Notes: generated from the sequence alone by a model not told the origin. A DNA stretch of 64,000 nt from JAVBUP01 sp031555175 (GCA_031555175.1 JAVBUP010000002.1:17970-81969); one strand, 5' to 3'; shown: positions 17,064 through 25,223, counted from the first letter of the stretch. Numbers and translations are program-made.

Positions 17064-17894
17064 ATGAAAATAATTACTGATACATCAACTTTATATCATC
17101 CTCGCGATGGCAAAGATTTAGGTATAACTATTTTACCATTAAGCGTTAGCGTTAATGGTAAAACTTATAAAGAATTTGTTGATATCGATAGCAGTGAGTT
17201 TATTGCCCAAGTTAGAGCAGGAGGAGTGCCAACATCTTCGCAACCAGCTGTTGGAGAAATTATTGAAATATTTGAAGATGAACAAGATGAAATCTTGGTT
17301 ATTTCAATGGCAGATGGATTATCTGGTACTTATCAAAGCGCTGTAGGAGCTAGAGAAAGTGTCACTAATAATGACCGTATATATATAATGAATTCAAAAA
17401 CCCTATGTGGACCACATAGGTATTTAGTGCAAAAGGCGATGAAATTGAGAGAAGAAGGTTTATCAATAGAGCAAATGAAGGTAGAACTTCAAAAATCAAT
17501 TGATTCTGCTCGTTCTTTCTTAATACCTCAAGACTTTAACTTCTTAAGACGTGGGGGAAGATTAACTCCAATCGCTGCAACAGTAGGAGGATTATTGAAA
17601 ATTATCCCAGTTATGCAACAAACTGATGATGGTCGTAGAATTGAGAAATTTGCGATTAAAAGAACGATGAGTGGTGCTGCTAGTGAAGTGATTAAACATT
17701 TTAAAGCATTGGGTGTTAATGAGGATTACAAGATTTTTGTATCCCATGCCGATGTTTTAAAACAAGCTCAAGAAATTGTTGATCAAATTAAGGAAAGCTT
17801 TAATAATGTAGTAGTTGAGATGCTAGACTTATCGCCTGCTTTTATTACGCAAGGTGGTCCTGATTGTATCGCAATTCAAATGATTAAGATGTAG
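17064..17894 (+). CDS. DegV family fatty-acid-binding protein (FakB-like)
   Basis: A 276-residue protein of the DegV/EDD fold. Marker motifs are ITDTSTLYH at the start, the fatty-acid pocket region GGVPTSSQP and SMADGLSGTYQSA, and LRRGGRLTPIAATVGGLLKIIPV. In characterised species DegV proteins (FakB) present fatty acids to the kinase FakA. Here a separate small FakA C-terminal-like protein is encoded at 63,540. Single gene with its own terminator. Confidence 0.93.
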   Translation: MKIITDTSTLYHPRDGKDLGITILPLSVSVNGKTYKEFVDIDSSEFIAQVRAGGVPTSSQPAVGEIIEIFEDEQDEILVISMADGLSGTYQSAVGARESVTNNDRIYIMNSKTLCGPHRYLVQKAMKLREEGLSIEQMKVELQKSIDSARSFLIPQDFNFLRRGGRLTPIAATVGGLLKIIPVMQQTDDGRRIEKFAIKRTMSGAASEVIKHFKALGVNEDYKIFVSHADVLKQAQEIVDQIKESFNNVVVEMLDLSPAFITQGGPDCIAIQMIKM

Positions 17895-17912
17895 TAATCG
17901 AAATATATAAAC

Positions 17913-17946
17913 CAAAATAGAATCTAACTAAGATTCTATTTTTATT
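17913..17946 (+). terminator. Terminator of the degV gene
   Basis: AAAATAGAATCT pairs with AGATTCTATTTT around AACTA and ends in T. Nearly symmetric, so it probably also serves the convergent radical SAM gene ending at 17946. Confidence 0.9.
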
Positions 17947-18827
17947 TAACCTAATGATTTTAAATTGGTTCTATACTGAATCATGTCATCCTCATTAGTT
18001 TCACCACATACTTCTTGCAGTTTACTAACAATCTTATCCTTATCATATGGCAAATAGCCCGTCAACGGATAGAAATTAGATATCGTATTTGCCAATAAAT
18101 GCGTACGTATTTGCAGACTTTTTATTAACATTTGTAGCTCCACCAGTCTTTCTTTTTCCCCCGTTGGAATAAATTGACCCTTTTTTTCCATGTCAAATAG
18201 CGTTGTTCCAGGAAAAAGCGTCAGTGAATCTATAGAAATGAAATATGGGTTTAACTGATTTATGATTTTTGCAGTATTTATAGCATTGTTAATCCCATTG
18301 CCTTTGCCAGCTAGTCCAGTCATGTAAACAAAATAATACTCTATCCCTGCTTCATCTAATTTTCTACATTGTTCTATAATATCATTTGATGTATACCCTT
18401 TGTTAGCTAGTATAAGTGTTTCATCATCGCCGCTTTCAATGCCAATACTTAAACCATTTATCCCCATAGCACGAAGTCTTTTTAATTGCCATACTTCTTT
18501 GTCTTTAATATCTCTAATACTAGCAAACATCGCTATACTCTGACACTTAATCAAGTAATCTCTAATCGTTAATGCCCTTAATTTTAAGTTTTCATAGCTC
18601 ATCGCAAACGGATTGGCTCCAGTTAAGAAAACTCTTCGTGCATTTGGTTGATAATTCTTAATCTCTGCTAAATCCTCTTCAAACTCTGTCATTGGGGACA
18701 TGTTAAAACATTCATCTTTATATAAATTACAAAAACTACATTTATTATATGTGCAGCCTACTGTCGCTTGAATAATAATTGAATATGCTTCATATGGCGG
18801 CCTCCAAGTTCTTCCTGTAAAATGCAT
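17946..18827 (-). CDS. Radical SAM protein
   Basis: About 293 residues from the ATG at 18827 (MHFTGRTWRPPYEAYS). The radical-SAM cluster motif is CTYNKCSFC. GIESGDDETL and the FPGTTLFDMEKKGQ tail match the Elp3/HemN-like group of uncharacterised radical SAM enzymes in clostridia. It needs S-adenosylmethionine and a [4Fe-4S] cluster. Divergent from the HxlR gene. Specific reaction unknown. Confidence 0.88.
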   Translation of the reverse strand: MHFTGRTWRPPYEAYSIIIQATVGCTYNKCSFCNLYKDECFNMSPMTEFEEDLAEIKNYQPNARRVFLTGANPFAMSYENLKLRALTIRDYLIKCQSIAMFASIRDIKDKEVWQLKRLRAMGINGLSIGIESGDDETLILANKGYTSNDIIEQCRKLDEAGIEYYFVYMTGLAGKGNGINNAINTAKIINQLNPYFISIDSLTLFPGTTLFDMEKKGQFIPTGEKERLVELQMLIKSLQIRTHLLANTISNFYPLTGYLPYDKDKIVSKLQEVCGETNEDDMIQYRTNLKSLG

Positions 18828-18882
18828 ACTATAACCGCCTTGGTATAGATATCCTATCATATTACATTAATATTAATAGTAC

Positions 18883-18901
18883 TGTACTTTTTTGTAGTAC
18901 A
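18883..18901. promoter_or_regulatory. Inverted repeat between radical SAM and HxlR genes
   Basis: TGTACT and AGTACA form perfect 6-bp arms separated by 7 bp, between the two divergent genes. GTAC-containing dyads of this kind are common operators of HxlR-type regulators. The assignment is inferred from position. Confidence 0.6.
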
Positions 18902-18921
18902 TTGAAATATATACGTTTAGA

Positions 18922-19203
18922 GTGTATTATAAGCTAATAGGGGGTAAGTGGAAAATAGAAATTCTATATTATATCGGCATACAGAATATTAATCGCTTTG
19001 GGATCTTACGACGTCATCTAGGAGATATAACTGAGTCTTCACTTACTAAACAATTACGAGAGCTTGAAAGCGATGGTTTTATTACTCGCCATGATTTTAA
19101 AGAAATGCCTATGCATGTAGAATATAGTTTAACTACTCTTGGGGAAAGTTTTATGGAAGTAATAAAGTATATGAAGGACTGGGGAGAAATTAATAATATA
19201 TAA
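18922..19203 (+). CDS. HxlR family transcriptional regulator, N-terminus uncertain
   Basis: A 93-residue winged-helix protein: LIGGKWKIEILYYI, RFGILRRHLGDITESSLTKQLRELESDGFI and MHVEYSLTTLGESF are diagnostic for HxlR. The first usable start is a GTG at 18922 with no clear ribosome site, and an upstream in-frame stop lies at 18895. The usual N-terminal CPVE segment with the redox cysteine is missing. Either a rare start (ATT near 18901) is used or the N-terminus has been lost. It probably controls the divergent radical SAM gene. Confidence 0.75.
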   Translation: MYYKLIGGKWKIEILYYIGIQNINRFGILRRHLGDITESSLTKQLRELESDGFITRHDFKEMPMHVEYSLTTLGESFMEVIKYMKDWGEINNI

Positions 19204-19209
19204 TTTTAT

Positions 19210-19243
19210 GAAGCAAAGAGTGTTATAAACCCTTTGCTTTTTA
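19210..19243 (+). terminator. Terminator of the HxlR gene
   Basis: AAGCAAAG pairs with CTTTGCTT across a 13-base loop, followed by TTT. Confidence 0.75.
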
Positions 19244-19247
19244 ATAT

Positions 19248-19270
19248 AAAAAGCGCTTATAGCGCTAAAT
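19248..19270 (-). terminator. Terminator of the grpB gene
   Basis: On the minus strand TAGCGCT and AGCGCTT form the stem around ATA, with a TTTTTAT tail, 12 bases after the GrpB stop. Confidence 0.75.
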
Positions 19271-19281
19271 AACAAATATAA

Positions 19282-19800
19282 TTACTCATCAAAGAATACT
19301 AAGGCTTGCCTTTCTAACTCCTTAACAAATGCTTCTTTTCCATCGCAGTAGGCTTCTATATCATATGGATGTTTTAAAGCAAGTTCCTTCTTTAATTTAC
19401 CATACGCATTTCTAATACCTTCATGAGTTTGTAAGTAATCACGTACAGCGAAATGACGAGTGATATTCTTTTGATCACTGATTGCAAAGATATGGATTTG
19501 ATGTGTTCGCTCATCTCCACCCTTACGTAAATATCTTCTCCCTGCAATACCAAACTCTCCCAAATATTCATAACATAACTTCTCAAACTCCGCTGAGACT
19601 CTATCAACTTCATCAAGACTTTTGACTACCGGTAGTATATCAATAATCGGTTTTGCCGCTAATCCAACTACTGCAGTGCTTCCAATATGATGAACTGAAA
19701 CACAGTTTTCACCTAAAATATCCTTGATAACGGCAGCTTCTTCTTCAAACATCTTTGGCCAATTAGGATTATAGTCAGTAATAATAATATGTTGTGCCAA
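19282..19800 (-). CDS. GrpB family protein (UPF0157)
   Basis: A 172-residue protein of the GrpB/UPF0157 family, part of the nucleotidyltransferase superfamily. Motifs IGSTAVVGLAAKPIIDILPVV and HQIHIFAISDQKNITRHFAVRDYLQ are typical. Some family members act on dephospho-CoA or as nucleotidyltransferases, but the substrate cannot be told here. Single gene with a ribosome site AAAGGAGGA. Confidence 0.9.
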   Translation of the reverse strand: MAQHIIITDYNPNWPKMFEEEAAVIKDILGENCVSVHHIGSTAVVGLAAKPIIDILPVVKSLDEVDRVSAEFEKLCYEYLGEFGIAGRRYLRKGGDERTHQIHIFAISDQKNITRHFAVRDYLQTHEGIRNAYGKLKKELALKHPYDIEAYCDGKEAFVKELERQALVFFDE

Positions 19801-20058
19801 AAGTATTCCTCCTTTTCTATAATCAATTTTTACTTGAATCCATCGTTAATAATAAACTATATCTAATGTACTAGTTTAATTTCGTTTCCATCTATATTAT
19901 ACATATCTATAAATCTATATATTCATTCTACAACATTATAAATAAAATGCAACTTTGTGGATAATGAAAAACTTAAATATTTATTTTTTAACAAAATAAA
20001 AAGAGTACTGATTATACAGTGCCTCCCAAAGATATATCGTATTCTATATTCTTTAATG
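19801..20058. other. Intergenic region, promoter of grpB and end of the CheY-like gene
   Basis: AT-rich spacer without a coding frame. A weak leftward terminator candidate lies at about 20,000-20,032 (ACTG/CAGT core, then a T-rich tract on the minus strand), matching the end of the 20059 gene. Nothing else is seen. Confidence 0.4.
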
Positions 20059-20439
20059 CTATTTAGCTACTACTGACAAGAGAACCTTATTTAATGTTTC
20101 CAACACTACTATTGGAGTAATGGGTGTAGTAATATATCCAGTCAAACCAGCTTGAGCTGCCAAGTATAAATTCCTTTGATCCTCAGAAGTTGATAAAAAC
20201 ATGATTACCTTTACTGCACCATCTCTTTCTCTAATTACTCTTAAGAGCTTTATACCATCAAAATCATTAGTTTGCATAGGAAACATTATTACATCTGGTT
20301 CATGATTATAGACTGCCATCATTATCTCCATATGATTAGCTTCTGTTTCAAAAATATCAATATCGTTCATATTACGCATTATATTTTTTATCATCATTCT
20401 CATAAAAACGCCATTACAAATAAGCACAGATTTTTTCAT
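20059..20439 (-). CDS. Degenerate CheY-like receiver domain (pseudo-receiver)
   Basis: A 126-residue stand-alone receiver fold, close to CheY by eye (FMRMMIKNIM, AAQAGLTGYITTP). Every phosphorylation residue is changed: the acidic pair VDD reads ICN, the phospho-acceptor aspartate reads proline (VIMFPMQTND), the switch Ser/Thr is leucine (IMFLST) and the conserved lysine before proline is threonine (TTP). It cannot be phosphorylated in the usual way but may still bind a partner. No chemotaxis gene is nearby, and it borders the prophage attL. The reading frame is intact, so it is probably maintained. Confidence 0.85.
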   Translation of the reverse strand: MKKSVLICNGVFMRMMIKNIMRNMNDIDIFETEANHMEIMMAVYNHEPDVIMFPMQTNDFDGIKLLRVIRERDGAVKVIMFLSTSEDQRNLYLAAQAGLTGYITTPITPIVVLETLNKVLLSVVAK

Positions 20440-20485
20440 AAATTCAGCTCCTTTATATTTTGTCTATATAAGCAAACAATTAAAT

Positions 20486-20530
20486 TGGCACCCCCAGCGG
20501 GAATCGAACCTGCAACTAGCCCTTAGGAGA
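20486..20530 (-). other. attL: duplicated 3' half of tRNA-Arg
   Basis: Reads, on the minus strand, as the 3' half of the tRNA-Arg gene (anticodon loop to CCA), but the 5' half is absent. It matches the tRNA at 56476-56550 exactly over 20500-20529 and then differs at three bases toward the 3' end. This is the original host tRNA end displaced by integration. Confidence 0.93.
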
Positions 20531-20532
20531 AT

Positions 20533-20554
20533 TAGGTATACACTATTATACCTA
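20533..20554. repeat. Inverted repeat beside attL
   Basis: TAGGTATA and TATACCTA form perfect 8-bp arms with a 6-base loop, four bases inside the prophage from the att core. Probably a recombinase or excisionase site, by position only. Confidence 0.5.
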
Positions 20555-20687
20555 TTATTTGTGCTTATAACTACCATTATTTCACAATTTTTCATATCAA
20601 ATCATATTGCTAATAAGAAAAATATATTTTTTTGTACCCCTAACTGTCCCCTAAATAAAAATATTTATGTATGTTTTCAATTAACTA

Positions 20688-20716
20688 TTTACATATGCCG
20701 TAATATGTGTTATAAT
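20688..20716 (+). promoter_or_regulatory. Strong sigma-A promoter at the left prophage end
   Basis: TTTACA (20688-20693) and TATAAT (20711-20716) with a 17-bp spacer. Transcription should begin near 20723, at the first base of a long inverted repeat, and reads away from the late operon. Confidence 0.85.
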
Positions 20717-20722
20717 ATATAT

Positions 20723-20887
20723 GTAGTAAGGGTAGGAGTTCTATATAAGGAGATATATGAAAAATATAATCATACGTTTGCTAAAGGTATTAATTAATAG
20801 CAACTATGAAATCAAACAAATAGATATAGACTTCAAAGTAAAAATAAAAAAGAATAAGTAGCCAGCCAGCTAACCTATCCTTACTAC
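20723..20887 (+). repeat. 14-bp inverted repeat flanking the 34-aa gene
   Basis: GTAGTAAGGGTAGG (20723-20736), the predicted 5' end of the transcript, is complementary to CCTATCCTTACTAC (20874-20887) with one G-U pair. The arms bracket a 34-codon gene. In RNA this could close the 5' end onto the region after the gene. In DNA it could be a paired operator. Confidence 0.7.
20757..20861 (+). CDS. 34-residue peptide, hydrophobic N-terminus and basic tail
   Basis: The ATG at 20757 follows AAGGAGAT, so translation is likely. The peptide begins MKNIIIRLLKVLIN and ends in the lysine-rich FKVKIKKNK, giving an amphipathic, membrane-active look. Strong promoter upstream, ribbon-helix-helix gene downstream. 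No family recognised. A type I toxin-like peptide or a leader peptide are both possible; neither is shown. Confidence 0.55.
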   Translation: MKNIIIRLLKVLINSNYEIKQIDIDFKVKIKKNK

Positions 20888-20890
20888 TAC

Positions 20891-20919
20891 ATTATATATC
20901 ATTTTAAAGGAGAGTGCAA
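20891..20919 (-). promoter_or_regulatory. Possible antisense promoter
   Basis: On the minus strand TTGCAC (20919-20914) and TATAAT (20896-20891) are 17 bp apart. RNA would start near 20884 and run left over the 3' end of the 34-aa gene, where a small TAGC/GCTA hairpin is followed by a T-rich stretch. The -35 matches only 3 of 6, so this is tentative. Confidence 0.4.
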
Positions 20920-20920
20920 T

Positions 20921-21100
20921 ATGGAAAAAAAAGGTTTCAATCAACAAGATTACATAAATGAGTACAATAAGCAAAACTATACCCGAATTGACATCCGTAT
21001 TAAAAAAAGTGATGAAGATAACCTATTAGAGAAAGCTAATCAGAACGGATACAAGACTATCGCCGCTTACGCAAAAGCCTTGTTACTTGAACAATTATAA
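20921..21100 (+). CDS. Ribbon-helix-helix small DNA-binding protein
   Basis: A 59-residue protein with a clear Arc/MetJ-type pattern: a beta strand (YTRIDIRIKK) followed by two helices (SDEDNLLEKANQNG, TIAAYAKALLLEQL). Such phage-borne proteins are small repressors or antitoxins. Ribosome site AAAGGAGAG. It shares a transcript with the 34-aa gene and ends in a strong terminator. It might bind the GTAGTAAGG repeats upstream, which is a guess. Confidence 0.8.
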   Translation: MEKKGFNQQDYINEYNKQNYTRIDIRIKKSDEDNLLEKANQNGYKTIAAYAKALLLEQL

Positions 21101-21104
21101 AAGC

Positions 21105-21140
21105 AAAAAAAGGATGCTCCGCCAGAAGCATCCTTTTTAT
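21105..21140. terminator. Bidirectional terminator
   Basis: AAAGGATGCT pairs with AGCATCCTTT around a 9-base loop; A-rich on the left and T-rich on the right, so it can act in both directions between the two convergent units. Confidence 0.9.
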
Positions 21141-21164
21141 TGGGAACAATAGTAATAGTGGCAT

Positions 21165-21458
21165 CTATTTTCTATCCTTAAAATTATTACTTCTTACAAC
21201 CATACCATAGATTTTTTCGTTATGCCTAGTTTCATAGACAATTTTACCATCTTGCACAGTTAAAGTTTCATAATCATCAGTTTCCCACTTTCCGATCATA
21301 AAGAAAGATTCAGTTTCTGGCACTTTCTTTGTATCATCGGATTTGTCTTGTTTTGATTTCAATTGTATAATTTTATATATTGTTAATATCAAACTTAATA
21401 CAATCGTTACCACATCTACAAGCGTATTCCAATATACTACGAAATCTTCCAGTGCCAT
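21165..21458 (-). CDS. Small single-pass membrane protein
   Basis: A 97-residue phage protein with one N-terminal helix (VDVVTIVLSLILTIYKIIQL) and a polar tail. A good ribosome site (AGGAGGAAAG) precedes the ATG. It lies beyond the lysin terminator, so it may be a separate late or lysogenic gene. Function unknown. Confidence 0.65.
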   Translation of the reverse strand: MALEDFVVYWNTLVDVVTIVLSLILTIYKIIQLKSKQDKSDDTKKVPETESFFMIGKWETDDYETLTVQDGKIVYETRHNEKIYGMVVRSNNFKDRK

Positions 21459-21618
21459 AGTCTTTCCTCCTATCTACTAACGACTCGGTGAAAAGTCCTC
21501 GAAACGATTTGGGAGCTGCCTCAACTATTGGCAATATTATTATAGCTTAGGGCATAAGTGCATTCAATACTTTAGTGTAAAATAAAAAAGACTTCCTTTC
21601 AGAAGCCTATTGTATGTA
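21459..21618. other. Spacer between lysin and membrane-protein gene
   Basis: No reading frame. It contains the lysin terminator and an unexplained, somewhat GC-richer segment at about 21476-21520. No known riboswitch was recognised in it. Confidence 0.4.
21584..21607 (-). terminator. End of the late operon
   Basis: On the minus strand GGCTTC and GAAGTC (one G-U) with a TGAAAG loop are followed by TTTTTT, 12 bases after the endolysin stop. Confidence 0.8.
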
Positions 21619-22533
21619 TTAAATTTTCTTAAGTGCTGATGCTTTAAACCAACCACTCGCTGTTTTACCATCGCCAATCATGTACGGATAAGCTTGCCCA
21701 TCATTAATTTTCATTATTTGACGATTCACACCAATTAACGAAGATCCTGATGGATTCCCTTTACCACTAGCTTGCGTATTACCTGCTGATAAGATTAAAA
21801 CCTTATCGCTGACTTTAAACACTACTTCAGGTACTGCAGGTTGTTGGACTGGTTGAGTAGTTTGAGTGACTCTCTTAACTTTATTAACGATCACATCTTT
21901 ATTAATTGGTAGATCATTCTTGCTTTTTAAGTTGTTCCACTCAACGATTAGTTCCCACTTCTTAACATCACCTAAATATTGGCCAGCAAGAGCATAACAA
22001 GTATCGCCTGCTTTTGTACGATGATATGTAATATCATATTCTTCAACTATTGGTAGAGGAGTTGGTTGCGGTACTACAAAATCAACAATCTTTACTGTTT
22101 CATTGATATATGGAAGTGGATCAACCGGAACTCCATTTACTTGCATCTCAAAGTGTAAGTGCATTCCGTTTGAATATCCTGTATTACCTTGTATCCCAAT
22201 TACATCACCTTTATTAACTATATCTCCCTCCTTAACTTTAATAGAGTTATATTTCATATGGCAAAGTCTATTTACACAATTACCGAATTCAATATAAACT
22301 TGATTTCCTCCAGAGGCTACTCCTTTGTAATCAATACCGTTTTTAGGTGGAACTGGATCAGCAATATCATTAATCACCTTGATAACCTTTCCAGCGGCCA
22401 CAGCTAATACTGATGTGTTTGAATCAACATTACAGTAGTCCATACCAGTATGGGTTGGATAGCCAAGATTACGTGTTTTGTAATCACCACCTGTTGATAA
22501 CCAATACCCTTTATTCATTAGTTTTAGTGTCAT
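21619..22533 (-). CDS. Endolysin: M23 peptidase with LysM and SH3-like end
   Basis: A 304-residue phage lysin. Residues 1-145 form an M23 metallopeptidase with HTGMDY and HLHFEMQV zinc motifs. A LysM-like domain follows (YHRTKAGDTCYALAGQYLGD, about 168-220), then an SH3-like cell-wall domain ending KTASGWFKASALKKI. No signal peptide, so release needs the holin just upstream. The M23 N-terminal placement is less common than amidase lysins. Last gene of the late operon. Confidence 0.9.
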   Translation of the reverse strand: MTLKLMNKGYWLSTGGDYKTRNLGYPTHTGMDYCNVDSNTSVLAVAAGKVIKVINDIADPVPPKNGIDYKGVASGGNQVYIEFGNCVNRLCHMKYNSIKVKEGDIVNKGDVIGIQGNTGYSNGMHLHFEMQVNGVPVDPLPYINETVKIVDFVVPQPTPLPIVEEYDITYHRTKAGDTCYALAGQYLGDVKKWELIVEWNNLKSKNDLPINKDVIVNKVKRVTQTTQPVQQPAVPEVVFKVSDKVLILSAGNTQASGKGNPSGSSLIGVNRQIMKINDGQAYPYMIGDGKTASGWFKASALKKI

Positions 22534-22535
22534 AA

Positions 22536-22715
22536 CTATTCACCATCTTTCTTATTGGACTGTGTACCAAAGTAGAATCCAATAATCATGACAAACACAT
22601 TCATAAATACTTCAGATGTAATGCCTTTTGTAGTTGCTAAATAGGCAAATACTGCTAATGTAACAAGTGTCACAATAGACTTAATATCAATTAATTTAGT
22701 TAATTTTTCTTTCAT
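22536..22715 (-). CDS. Phage holin, 59 residues
   Basis: Begins MKEKLTKLIDIKSIVTLVTL with two membrane helices (about 13-27 and 36-50) and a charged tail (TQSNKKDGE), the size and shape of small Firmicute phage holins. The ATG directly abuts the stop of the upstream gene (TAAATG), implying coupling. It should form the pores that free the endolysin. Confidence 0.85.
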   Translation of the reverse strand: MKEKLTKLIDIKSIVTLVTLAVFAYLATTKGITSEVFMNVFVMIIGFYFGTQSNKKDGE

Positions 22716-22970
22716 TTATTTATCCTTCTTTCTAAGCATTTCTTTAATCTCTTTTATTTCTCTTTCGAGTTGCTCTACTCTCTTTGTTAATACTGCACGA
22801 TCGACTAAATCATTAGTCATTTTCTCATTCATTACATCAAGTTTCTTTTCTATCGCCTCAATGTTATCTAATTTATTCAATTGTTTGCTTGTTTTAAGAA
22901 TATATGTCCCTAATGCAAAAAGACTTGTTGCCAAGCCTACATATAAATATAATTGTTCTATTTTACTCAC
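22716..22970 (-). CDS. XhlA-like holin accessory protein
   Basis: An 84-residue protein with an N-terminal membrane helix (LYVGLATSLFALGTYI) and a long coiled coil (residues 30-82). It resembles hemolysin XhlA-type proteins that work with the holin, although in XhlA the membrane helix is usually at the C-terminus, so the topology is reversed. Directly upstream of the holin. Confidence 0.7.
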   Translation of the reverse strand: MSKIEQLYLYVGLATSLFALGTYILKTSKQLNKLDNIEAIEKKLDVMNEKMTNDLVDRAVLTKRVEQLEREIKEIKEMLRKKDK

Positions 22971-22973
22971 CCC

Positions 22974-25223
22974 TTACTGCTCTGATATAAAGTACATCCC
23001 ATCTAAAGACAAAAAACCAGTATTACCAGTAATAAAAACAACTCCGCCGTCGGGAAAAACATCAACACGAGTATCTGCCTGATTTGAACGTGTAGTGAAA
23101 ATTAACACTTTTGATGGCCTATACCCAACAGGAAGTCTGAAAATCAAACTTTCACTGTTGCTTATATTTTTCAATAAGCCACTTAAGTAAACAATACCAT
23201 TTATTTTTTTGTATCGTGAGGGAGCATAATATGCTCCGTTGTCATAATTTAGCCACGTGCCTTGTAATACAGGATATTTCCACTTGTTCGCATCTACCAT
23301 ATGGGTAAATATATTAGTATCAGTTCTTAACGAAATAATCCAATCATTACTCCAATCATATGCGACATTAGCATAAGTAACAATGACTTTAGAAATATTA
23401 ACTTTTAGATAGTTCCAAACGGTGTTTTCATCGCCTATTCTAATACAACATTTGCCAGTTGATATGTTATATCCCATTTGTATTTTAGCGGTTGGTAGTG
23501 AACCAAGAACTGTAGCAGCTGTGCTATACCAAGCACCTTCGCTATAATTGTAGCCACCAACCAATATTTTCGAATAACTAGATAAGTCATCAACTTGTGC
23601 GCCATAATTATAAATATCGAGTTCGATTTCTAGCATAGTTGAATTCCAGCCAAAAGGCAAATCAATTACTATTGCTCCAGTTACACTACTATTTTTGTTA
23701 TCTGCAAATTCTGCAACATTATAAAATACCTTGTTGACTGAACCTTGCTCAATAACACCATCAATTCCAAAATTCCCAACTATATCTAAAGCATAATTTG
23801 CTCTTGGAAATCTATTAATTCCAACAGCTCTCTTTATAACATCTACAAACCAAGTAAAAATACCTTTTGATAATGTCTTATTGATAACCGTTGAAGCAAA
23901 TTTATCTTTAATATTAAATCGGACATCATAAGAATAACTCTTATCAAAAGAGACAATCACATCGACATTATCTTCAACAAATATTTCGTTTGAATAAGTT
24001 GATTCTGTCGTTTTCTTATATTGATAAGACAATGTCATTGAGTTTTTTGAATCAACACTTGAAATCGTTCCATCAACATTAATCAATGTCGCATCTTCGT
24101 AATTATTCTTTCTTTGCATCACTATAATAGCAGACGGATTAATCCAAGGCAAAACAGTAATTGCCTTGCTAATAGTTGTTGAGTTACCTCTTGAATCTAT
24201 CGCTTTAATAGAAATTGTTGTATTGTCTGATAAATTGATTTTACCATAATCGATAGTGGATCCTTTTACAAAAGTTTGAGTTGATCCATTGAATGTAATT
24301 TCATATTTAGACATAGTTGCACTATTCATTGCTACTGCATCACCAAAAGCAAAACTCAATAAAGATTGATTTTGCACAATCTGTTGATTATTACCGGTTA
24401 TAGCCACTACATTAGAATCATTGTCATAATATAAGATATCTTTGCTTGCATATATTGGATTACTATTTACAACTTTTGCTGTCAGCACAGACTGGGAAGT
24501 GCCAATCAAAGTAGCTCCATTATATGTCTCAACAATGACATAACCGAAAGCTGCATTGCTATTAGGAATTTGTGCATATATTGACGTTGGAATATTCCAA
24601 GTATAGGTAGCATCTACATTCTCAGCAATTAATGTTTTAGCAATATTTCCAACTTGATAATACAATTTATGTTTAAAGGAACTATTCAATCTTACTATCT
24701 GTATTGTAGTTGCCGAACCAATATTCCCATTTACAGCATCAACAGTGCTTGCTCTAGGAATTGTTGGTAAATTGACCGTAACATTTGCAGACCCGCTTGT
24801 CCAATATCCTGGATTATTAGCATTAAAATAGCCACTAACAATTGATGATTTTGTTCCGTCAGCATTGTGATTTATAGTATAAGTGGTGCTTGAACCTTTA
24901 GTCCAAATGCTAGTATCGTATCCAGCTTTAAACCAAGTCCCATTTGCTTTGCTACTTAAGTCATATCTTGTAATTACATTAACTTGATTTCCCCCATCGA
25001 GTTTATACCAACTTGTATTATCATTAAGATTATAAGCGTTCCCCCAATCTTTAAAAATTGCATGGGTAACTTCAATTATAGATCTGTTATTTGCAATAGC
25101 ATCTTCTTCACTATTGATTAATCGAATTGCTAATCCGTAATGATAATTCTTATCAGTAGATACACCCGCTACTGTTCCCTCTTCTATATACCAGGCGTTC
25201 CTTTGTGTTATATTTATCGCCAT
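22974..25223 (-). CDS. DUF859 phage minor structural protein (tail fibre / baseplate)
   Basis: A 749-residue protein of the DUF859 siphovirus family. The N-terminal ~190 residues (QRNAWYIEEGTVAGVSTDKN, TWFKAGYDTSIWTKGS) and the immunoglobulin-like middle repeats are typical. The C-terminal 200 residues are probably the host-recognition part (WSNDWIISLRTDTN, WKYPVLQGTWLNYDNGAYYA). It should sit at the tail tip, binding the host surface. Ribosome site GGAGGTAAG. Confidence 0.85.
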   Translation of the reverse strand: MAINITQRNAWYIEEGTVAGVSTDKNYHYGLAIRLINSEEDAIANNRSIIEVTHAIFKDWGNAYNLNDNTSWYKLDGGNQVNVITRYDLSSKANGTWFKAGYDTSIWTKGSSTTYTINHNADGTKSSIVSGYFNANNPGYWTSGSANVTVNLPTIPRASTVDAVNGNIGSATTIQIVRLNSSFKHKLYYQVGNIAKTLIAENVDATYTWNIPTSIYAQIPNSNAAFGYVIVETYNGATLIGTSQSVLTAKVVNSNPIYASKDILYYDNDSNVVAITGNNQQIVQNQSLLSFAFGDAVAMNSATMSKYEITFNGSTQTFVKGSTIDYGKINLSDNTTISIKAIDSRGNSTTISKAITVLPWINPSAIIVMQRKNNYEDATLINVDGTISSVDSKNSMTLSYQYKKTTESTYSNEIFVEDNVDVIVSFDKSYSYDVRFNIKDKFASTVINKTLSKGIFTWFVDVIKRAVGINRFPRANYALDIVGNFGIDGVIEQGSVNKVFYNVAEFADNKNSSVTGAIVIDLPFGWNSTMLEIELDIYNYGAQVDDLSSYSKILVGGYNYSEGAWYSTAATVLGSLPTAKIQMGYNISTGKCCIRIGDENTVWNYLKVNISKVIVTYANVAYDWSNDWIISLRTDTNIFTHMVDANKWKYPVLQGTWLNYDNGAYYAPSRYKKINGIVYLSGLLKNISNSESLIFRLPVGYRPSKVLIFTTRSNQADTRVDVFPDGGVVFITGNTGFLSLDGMYFISEQ

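Noticed and set aside
21470..21520. Segment resembling the end of a tracrRNA (CACCGAGTCG on the minus strand)
   Set aside because: Only about ten bases match, no cas gene or repeat array exists in the window, and no stable stem with a terminator follows.
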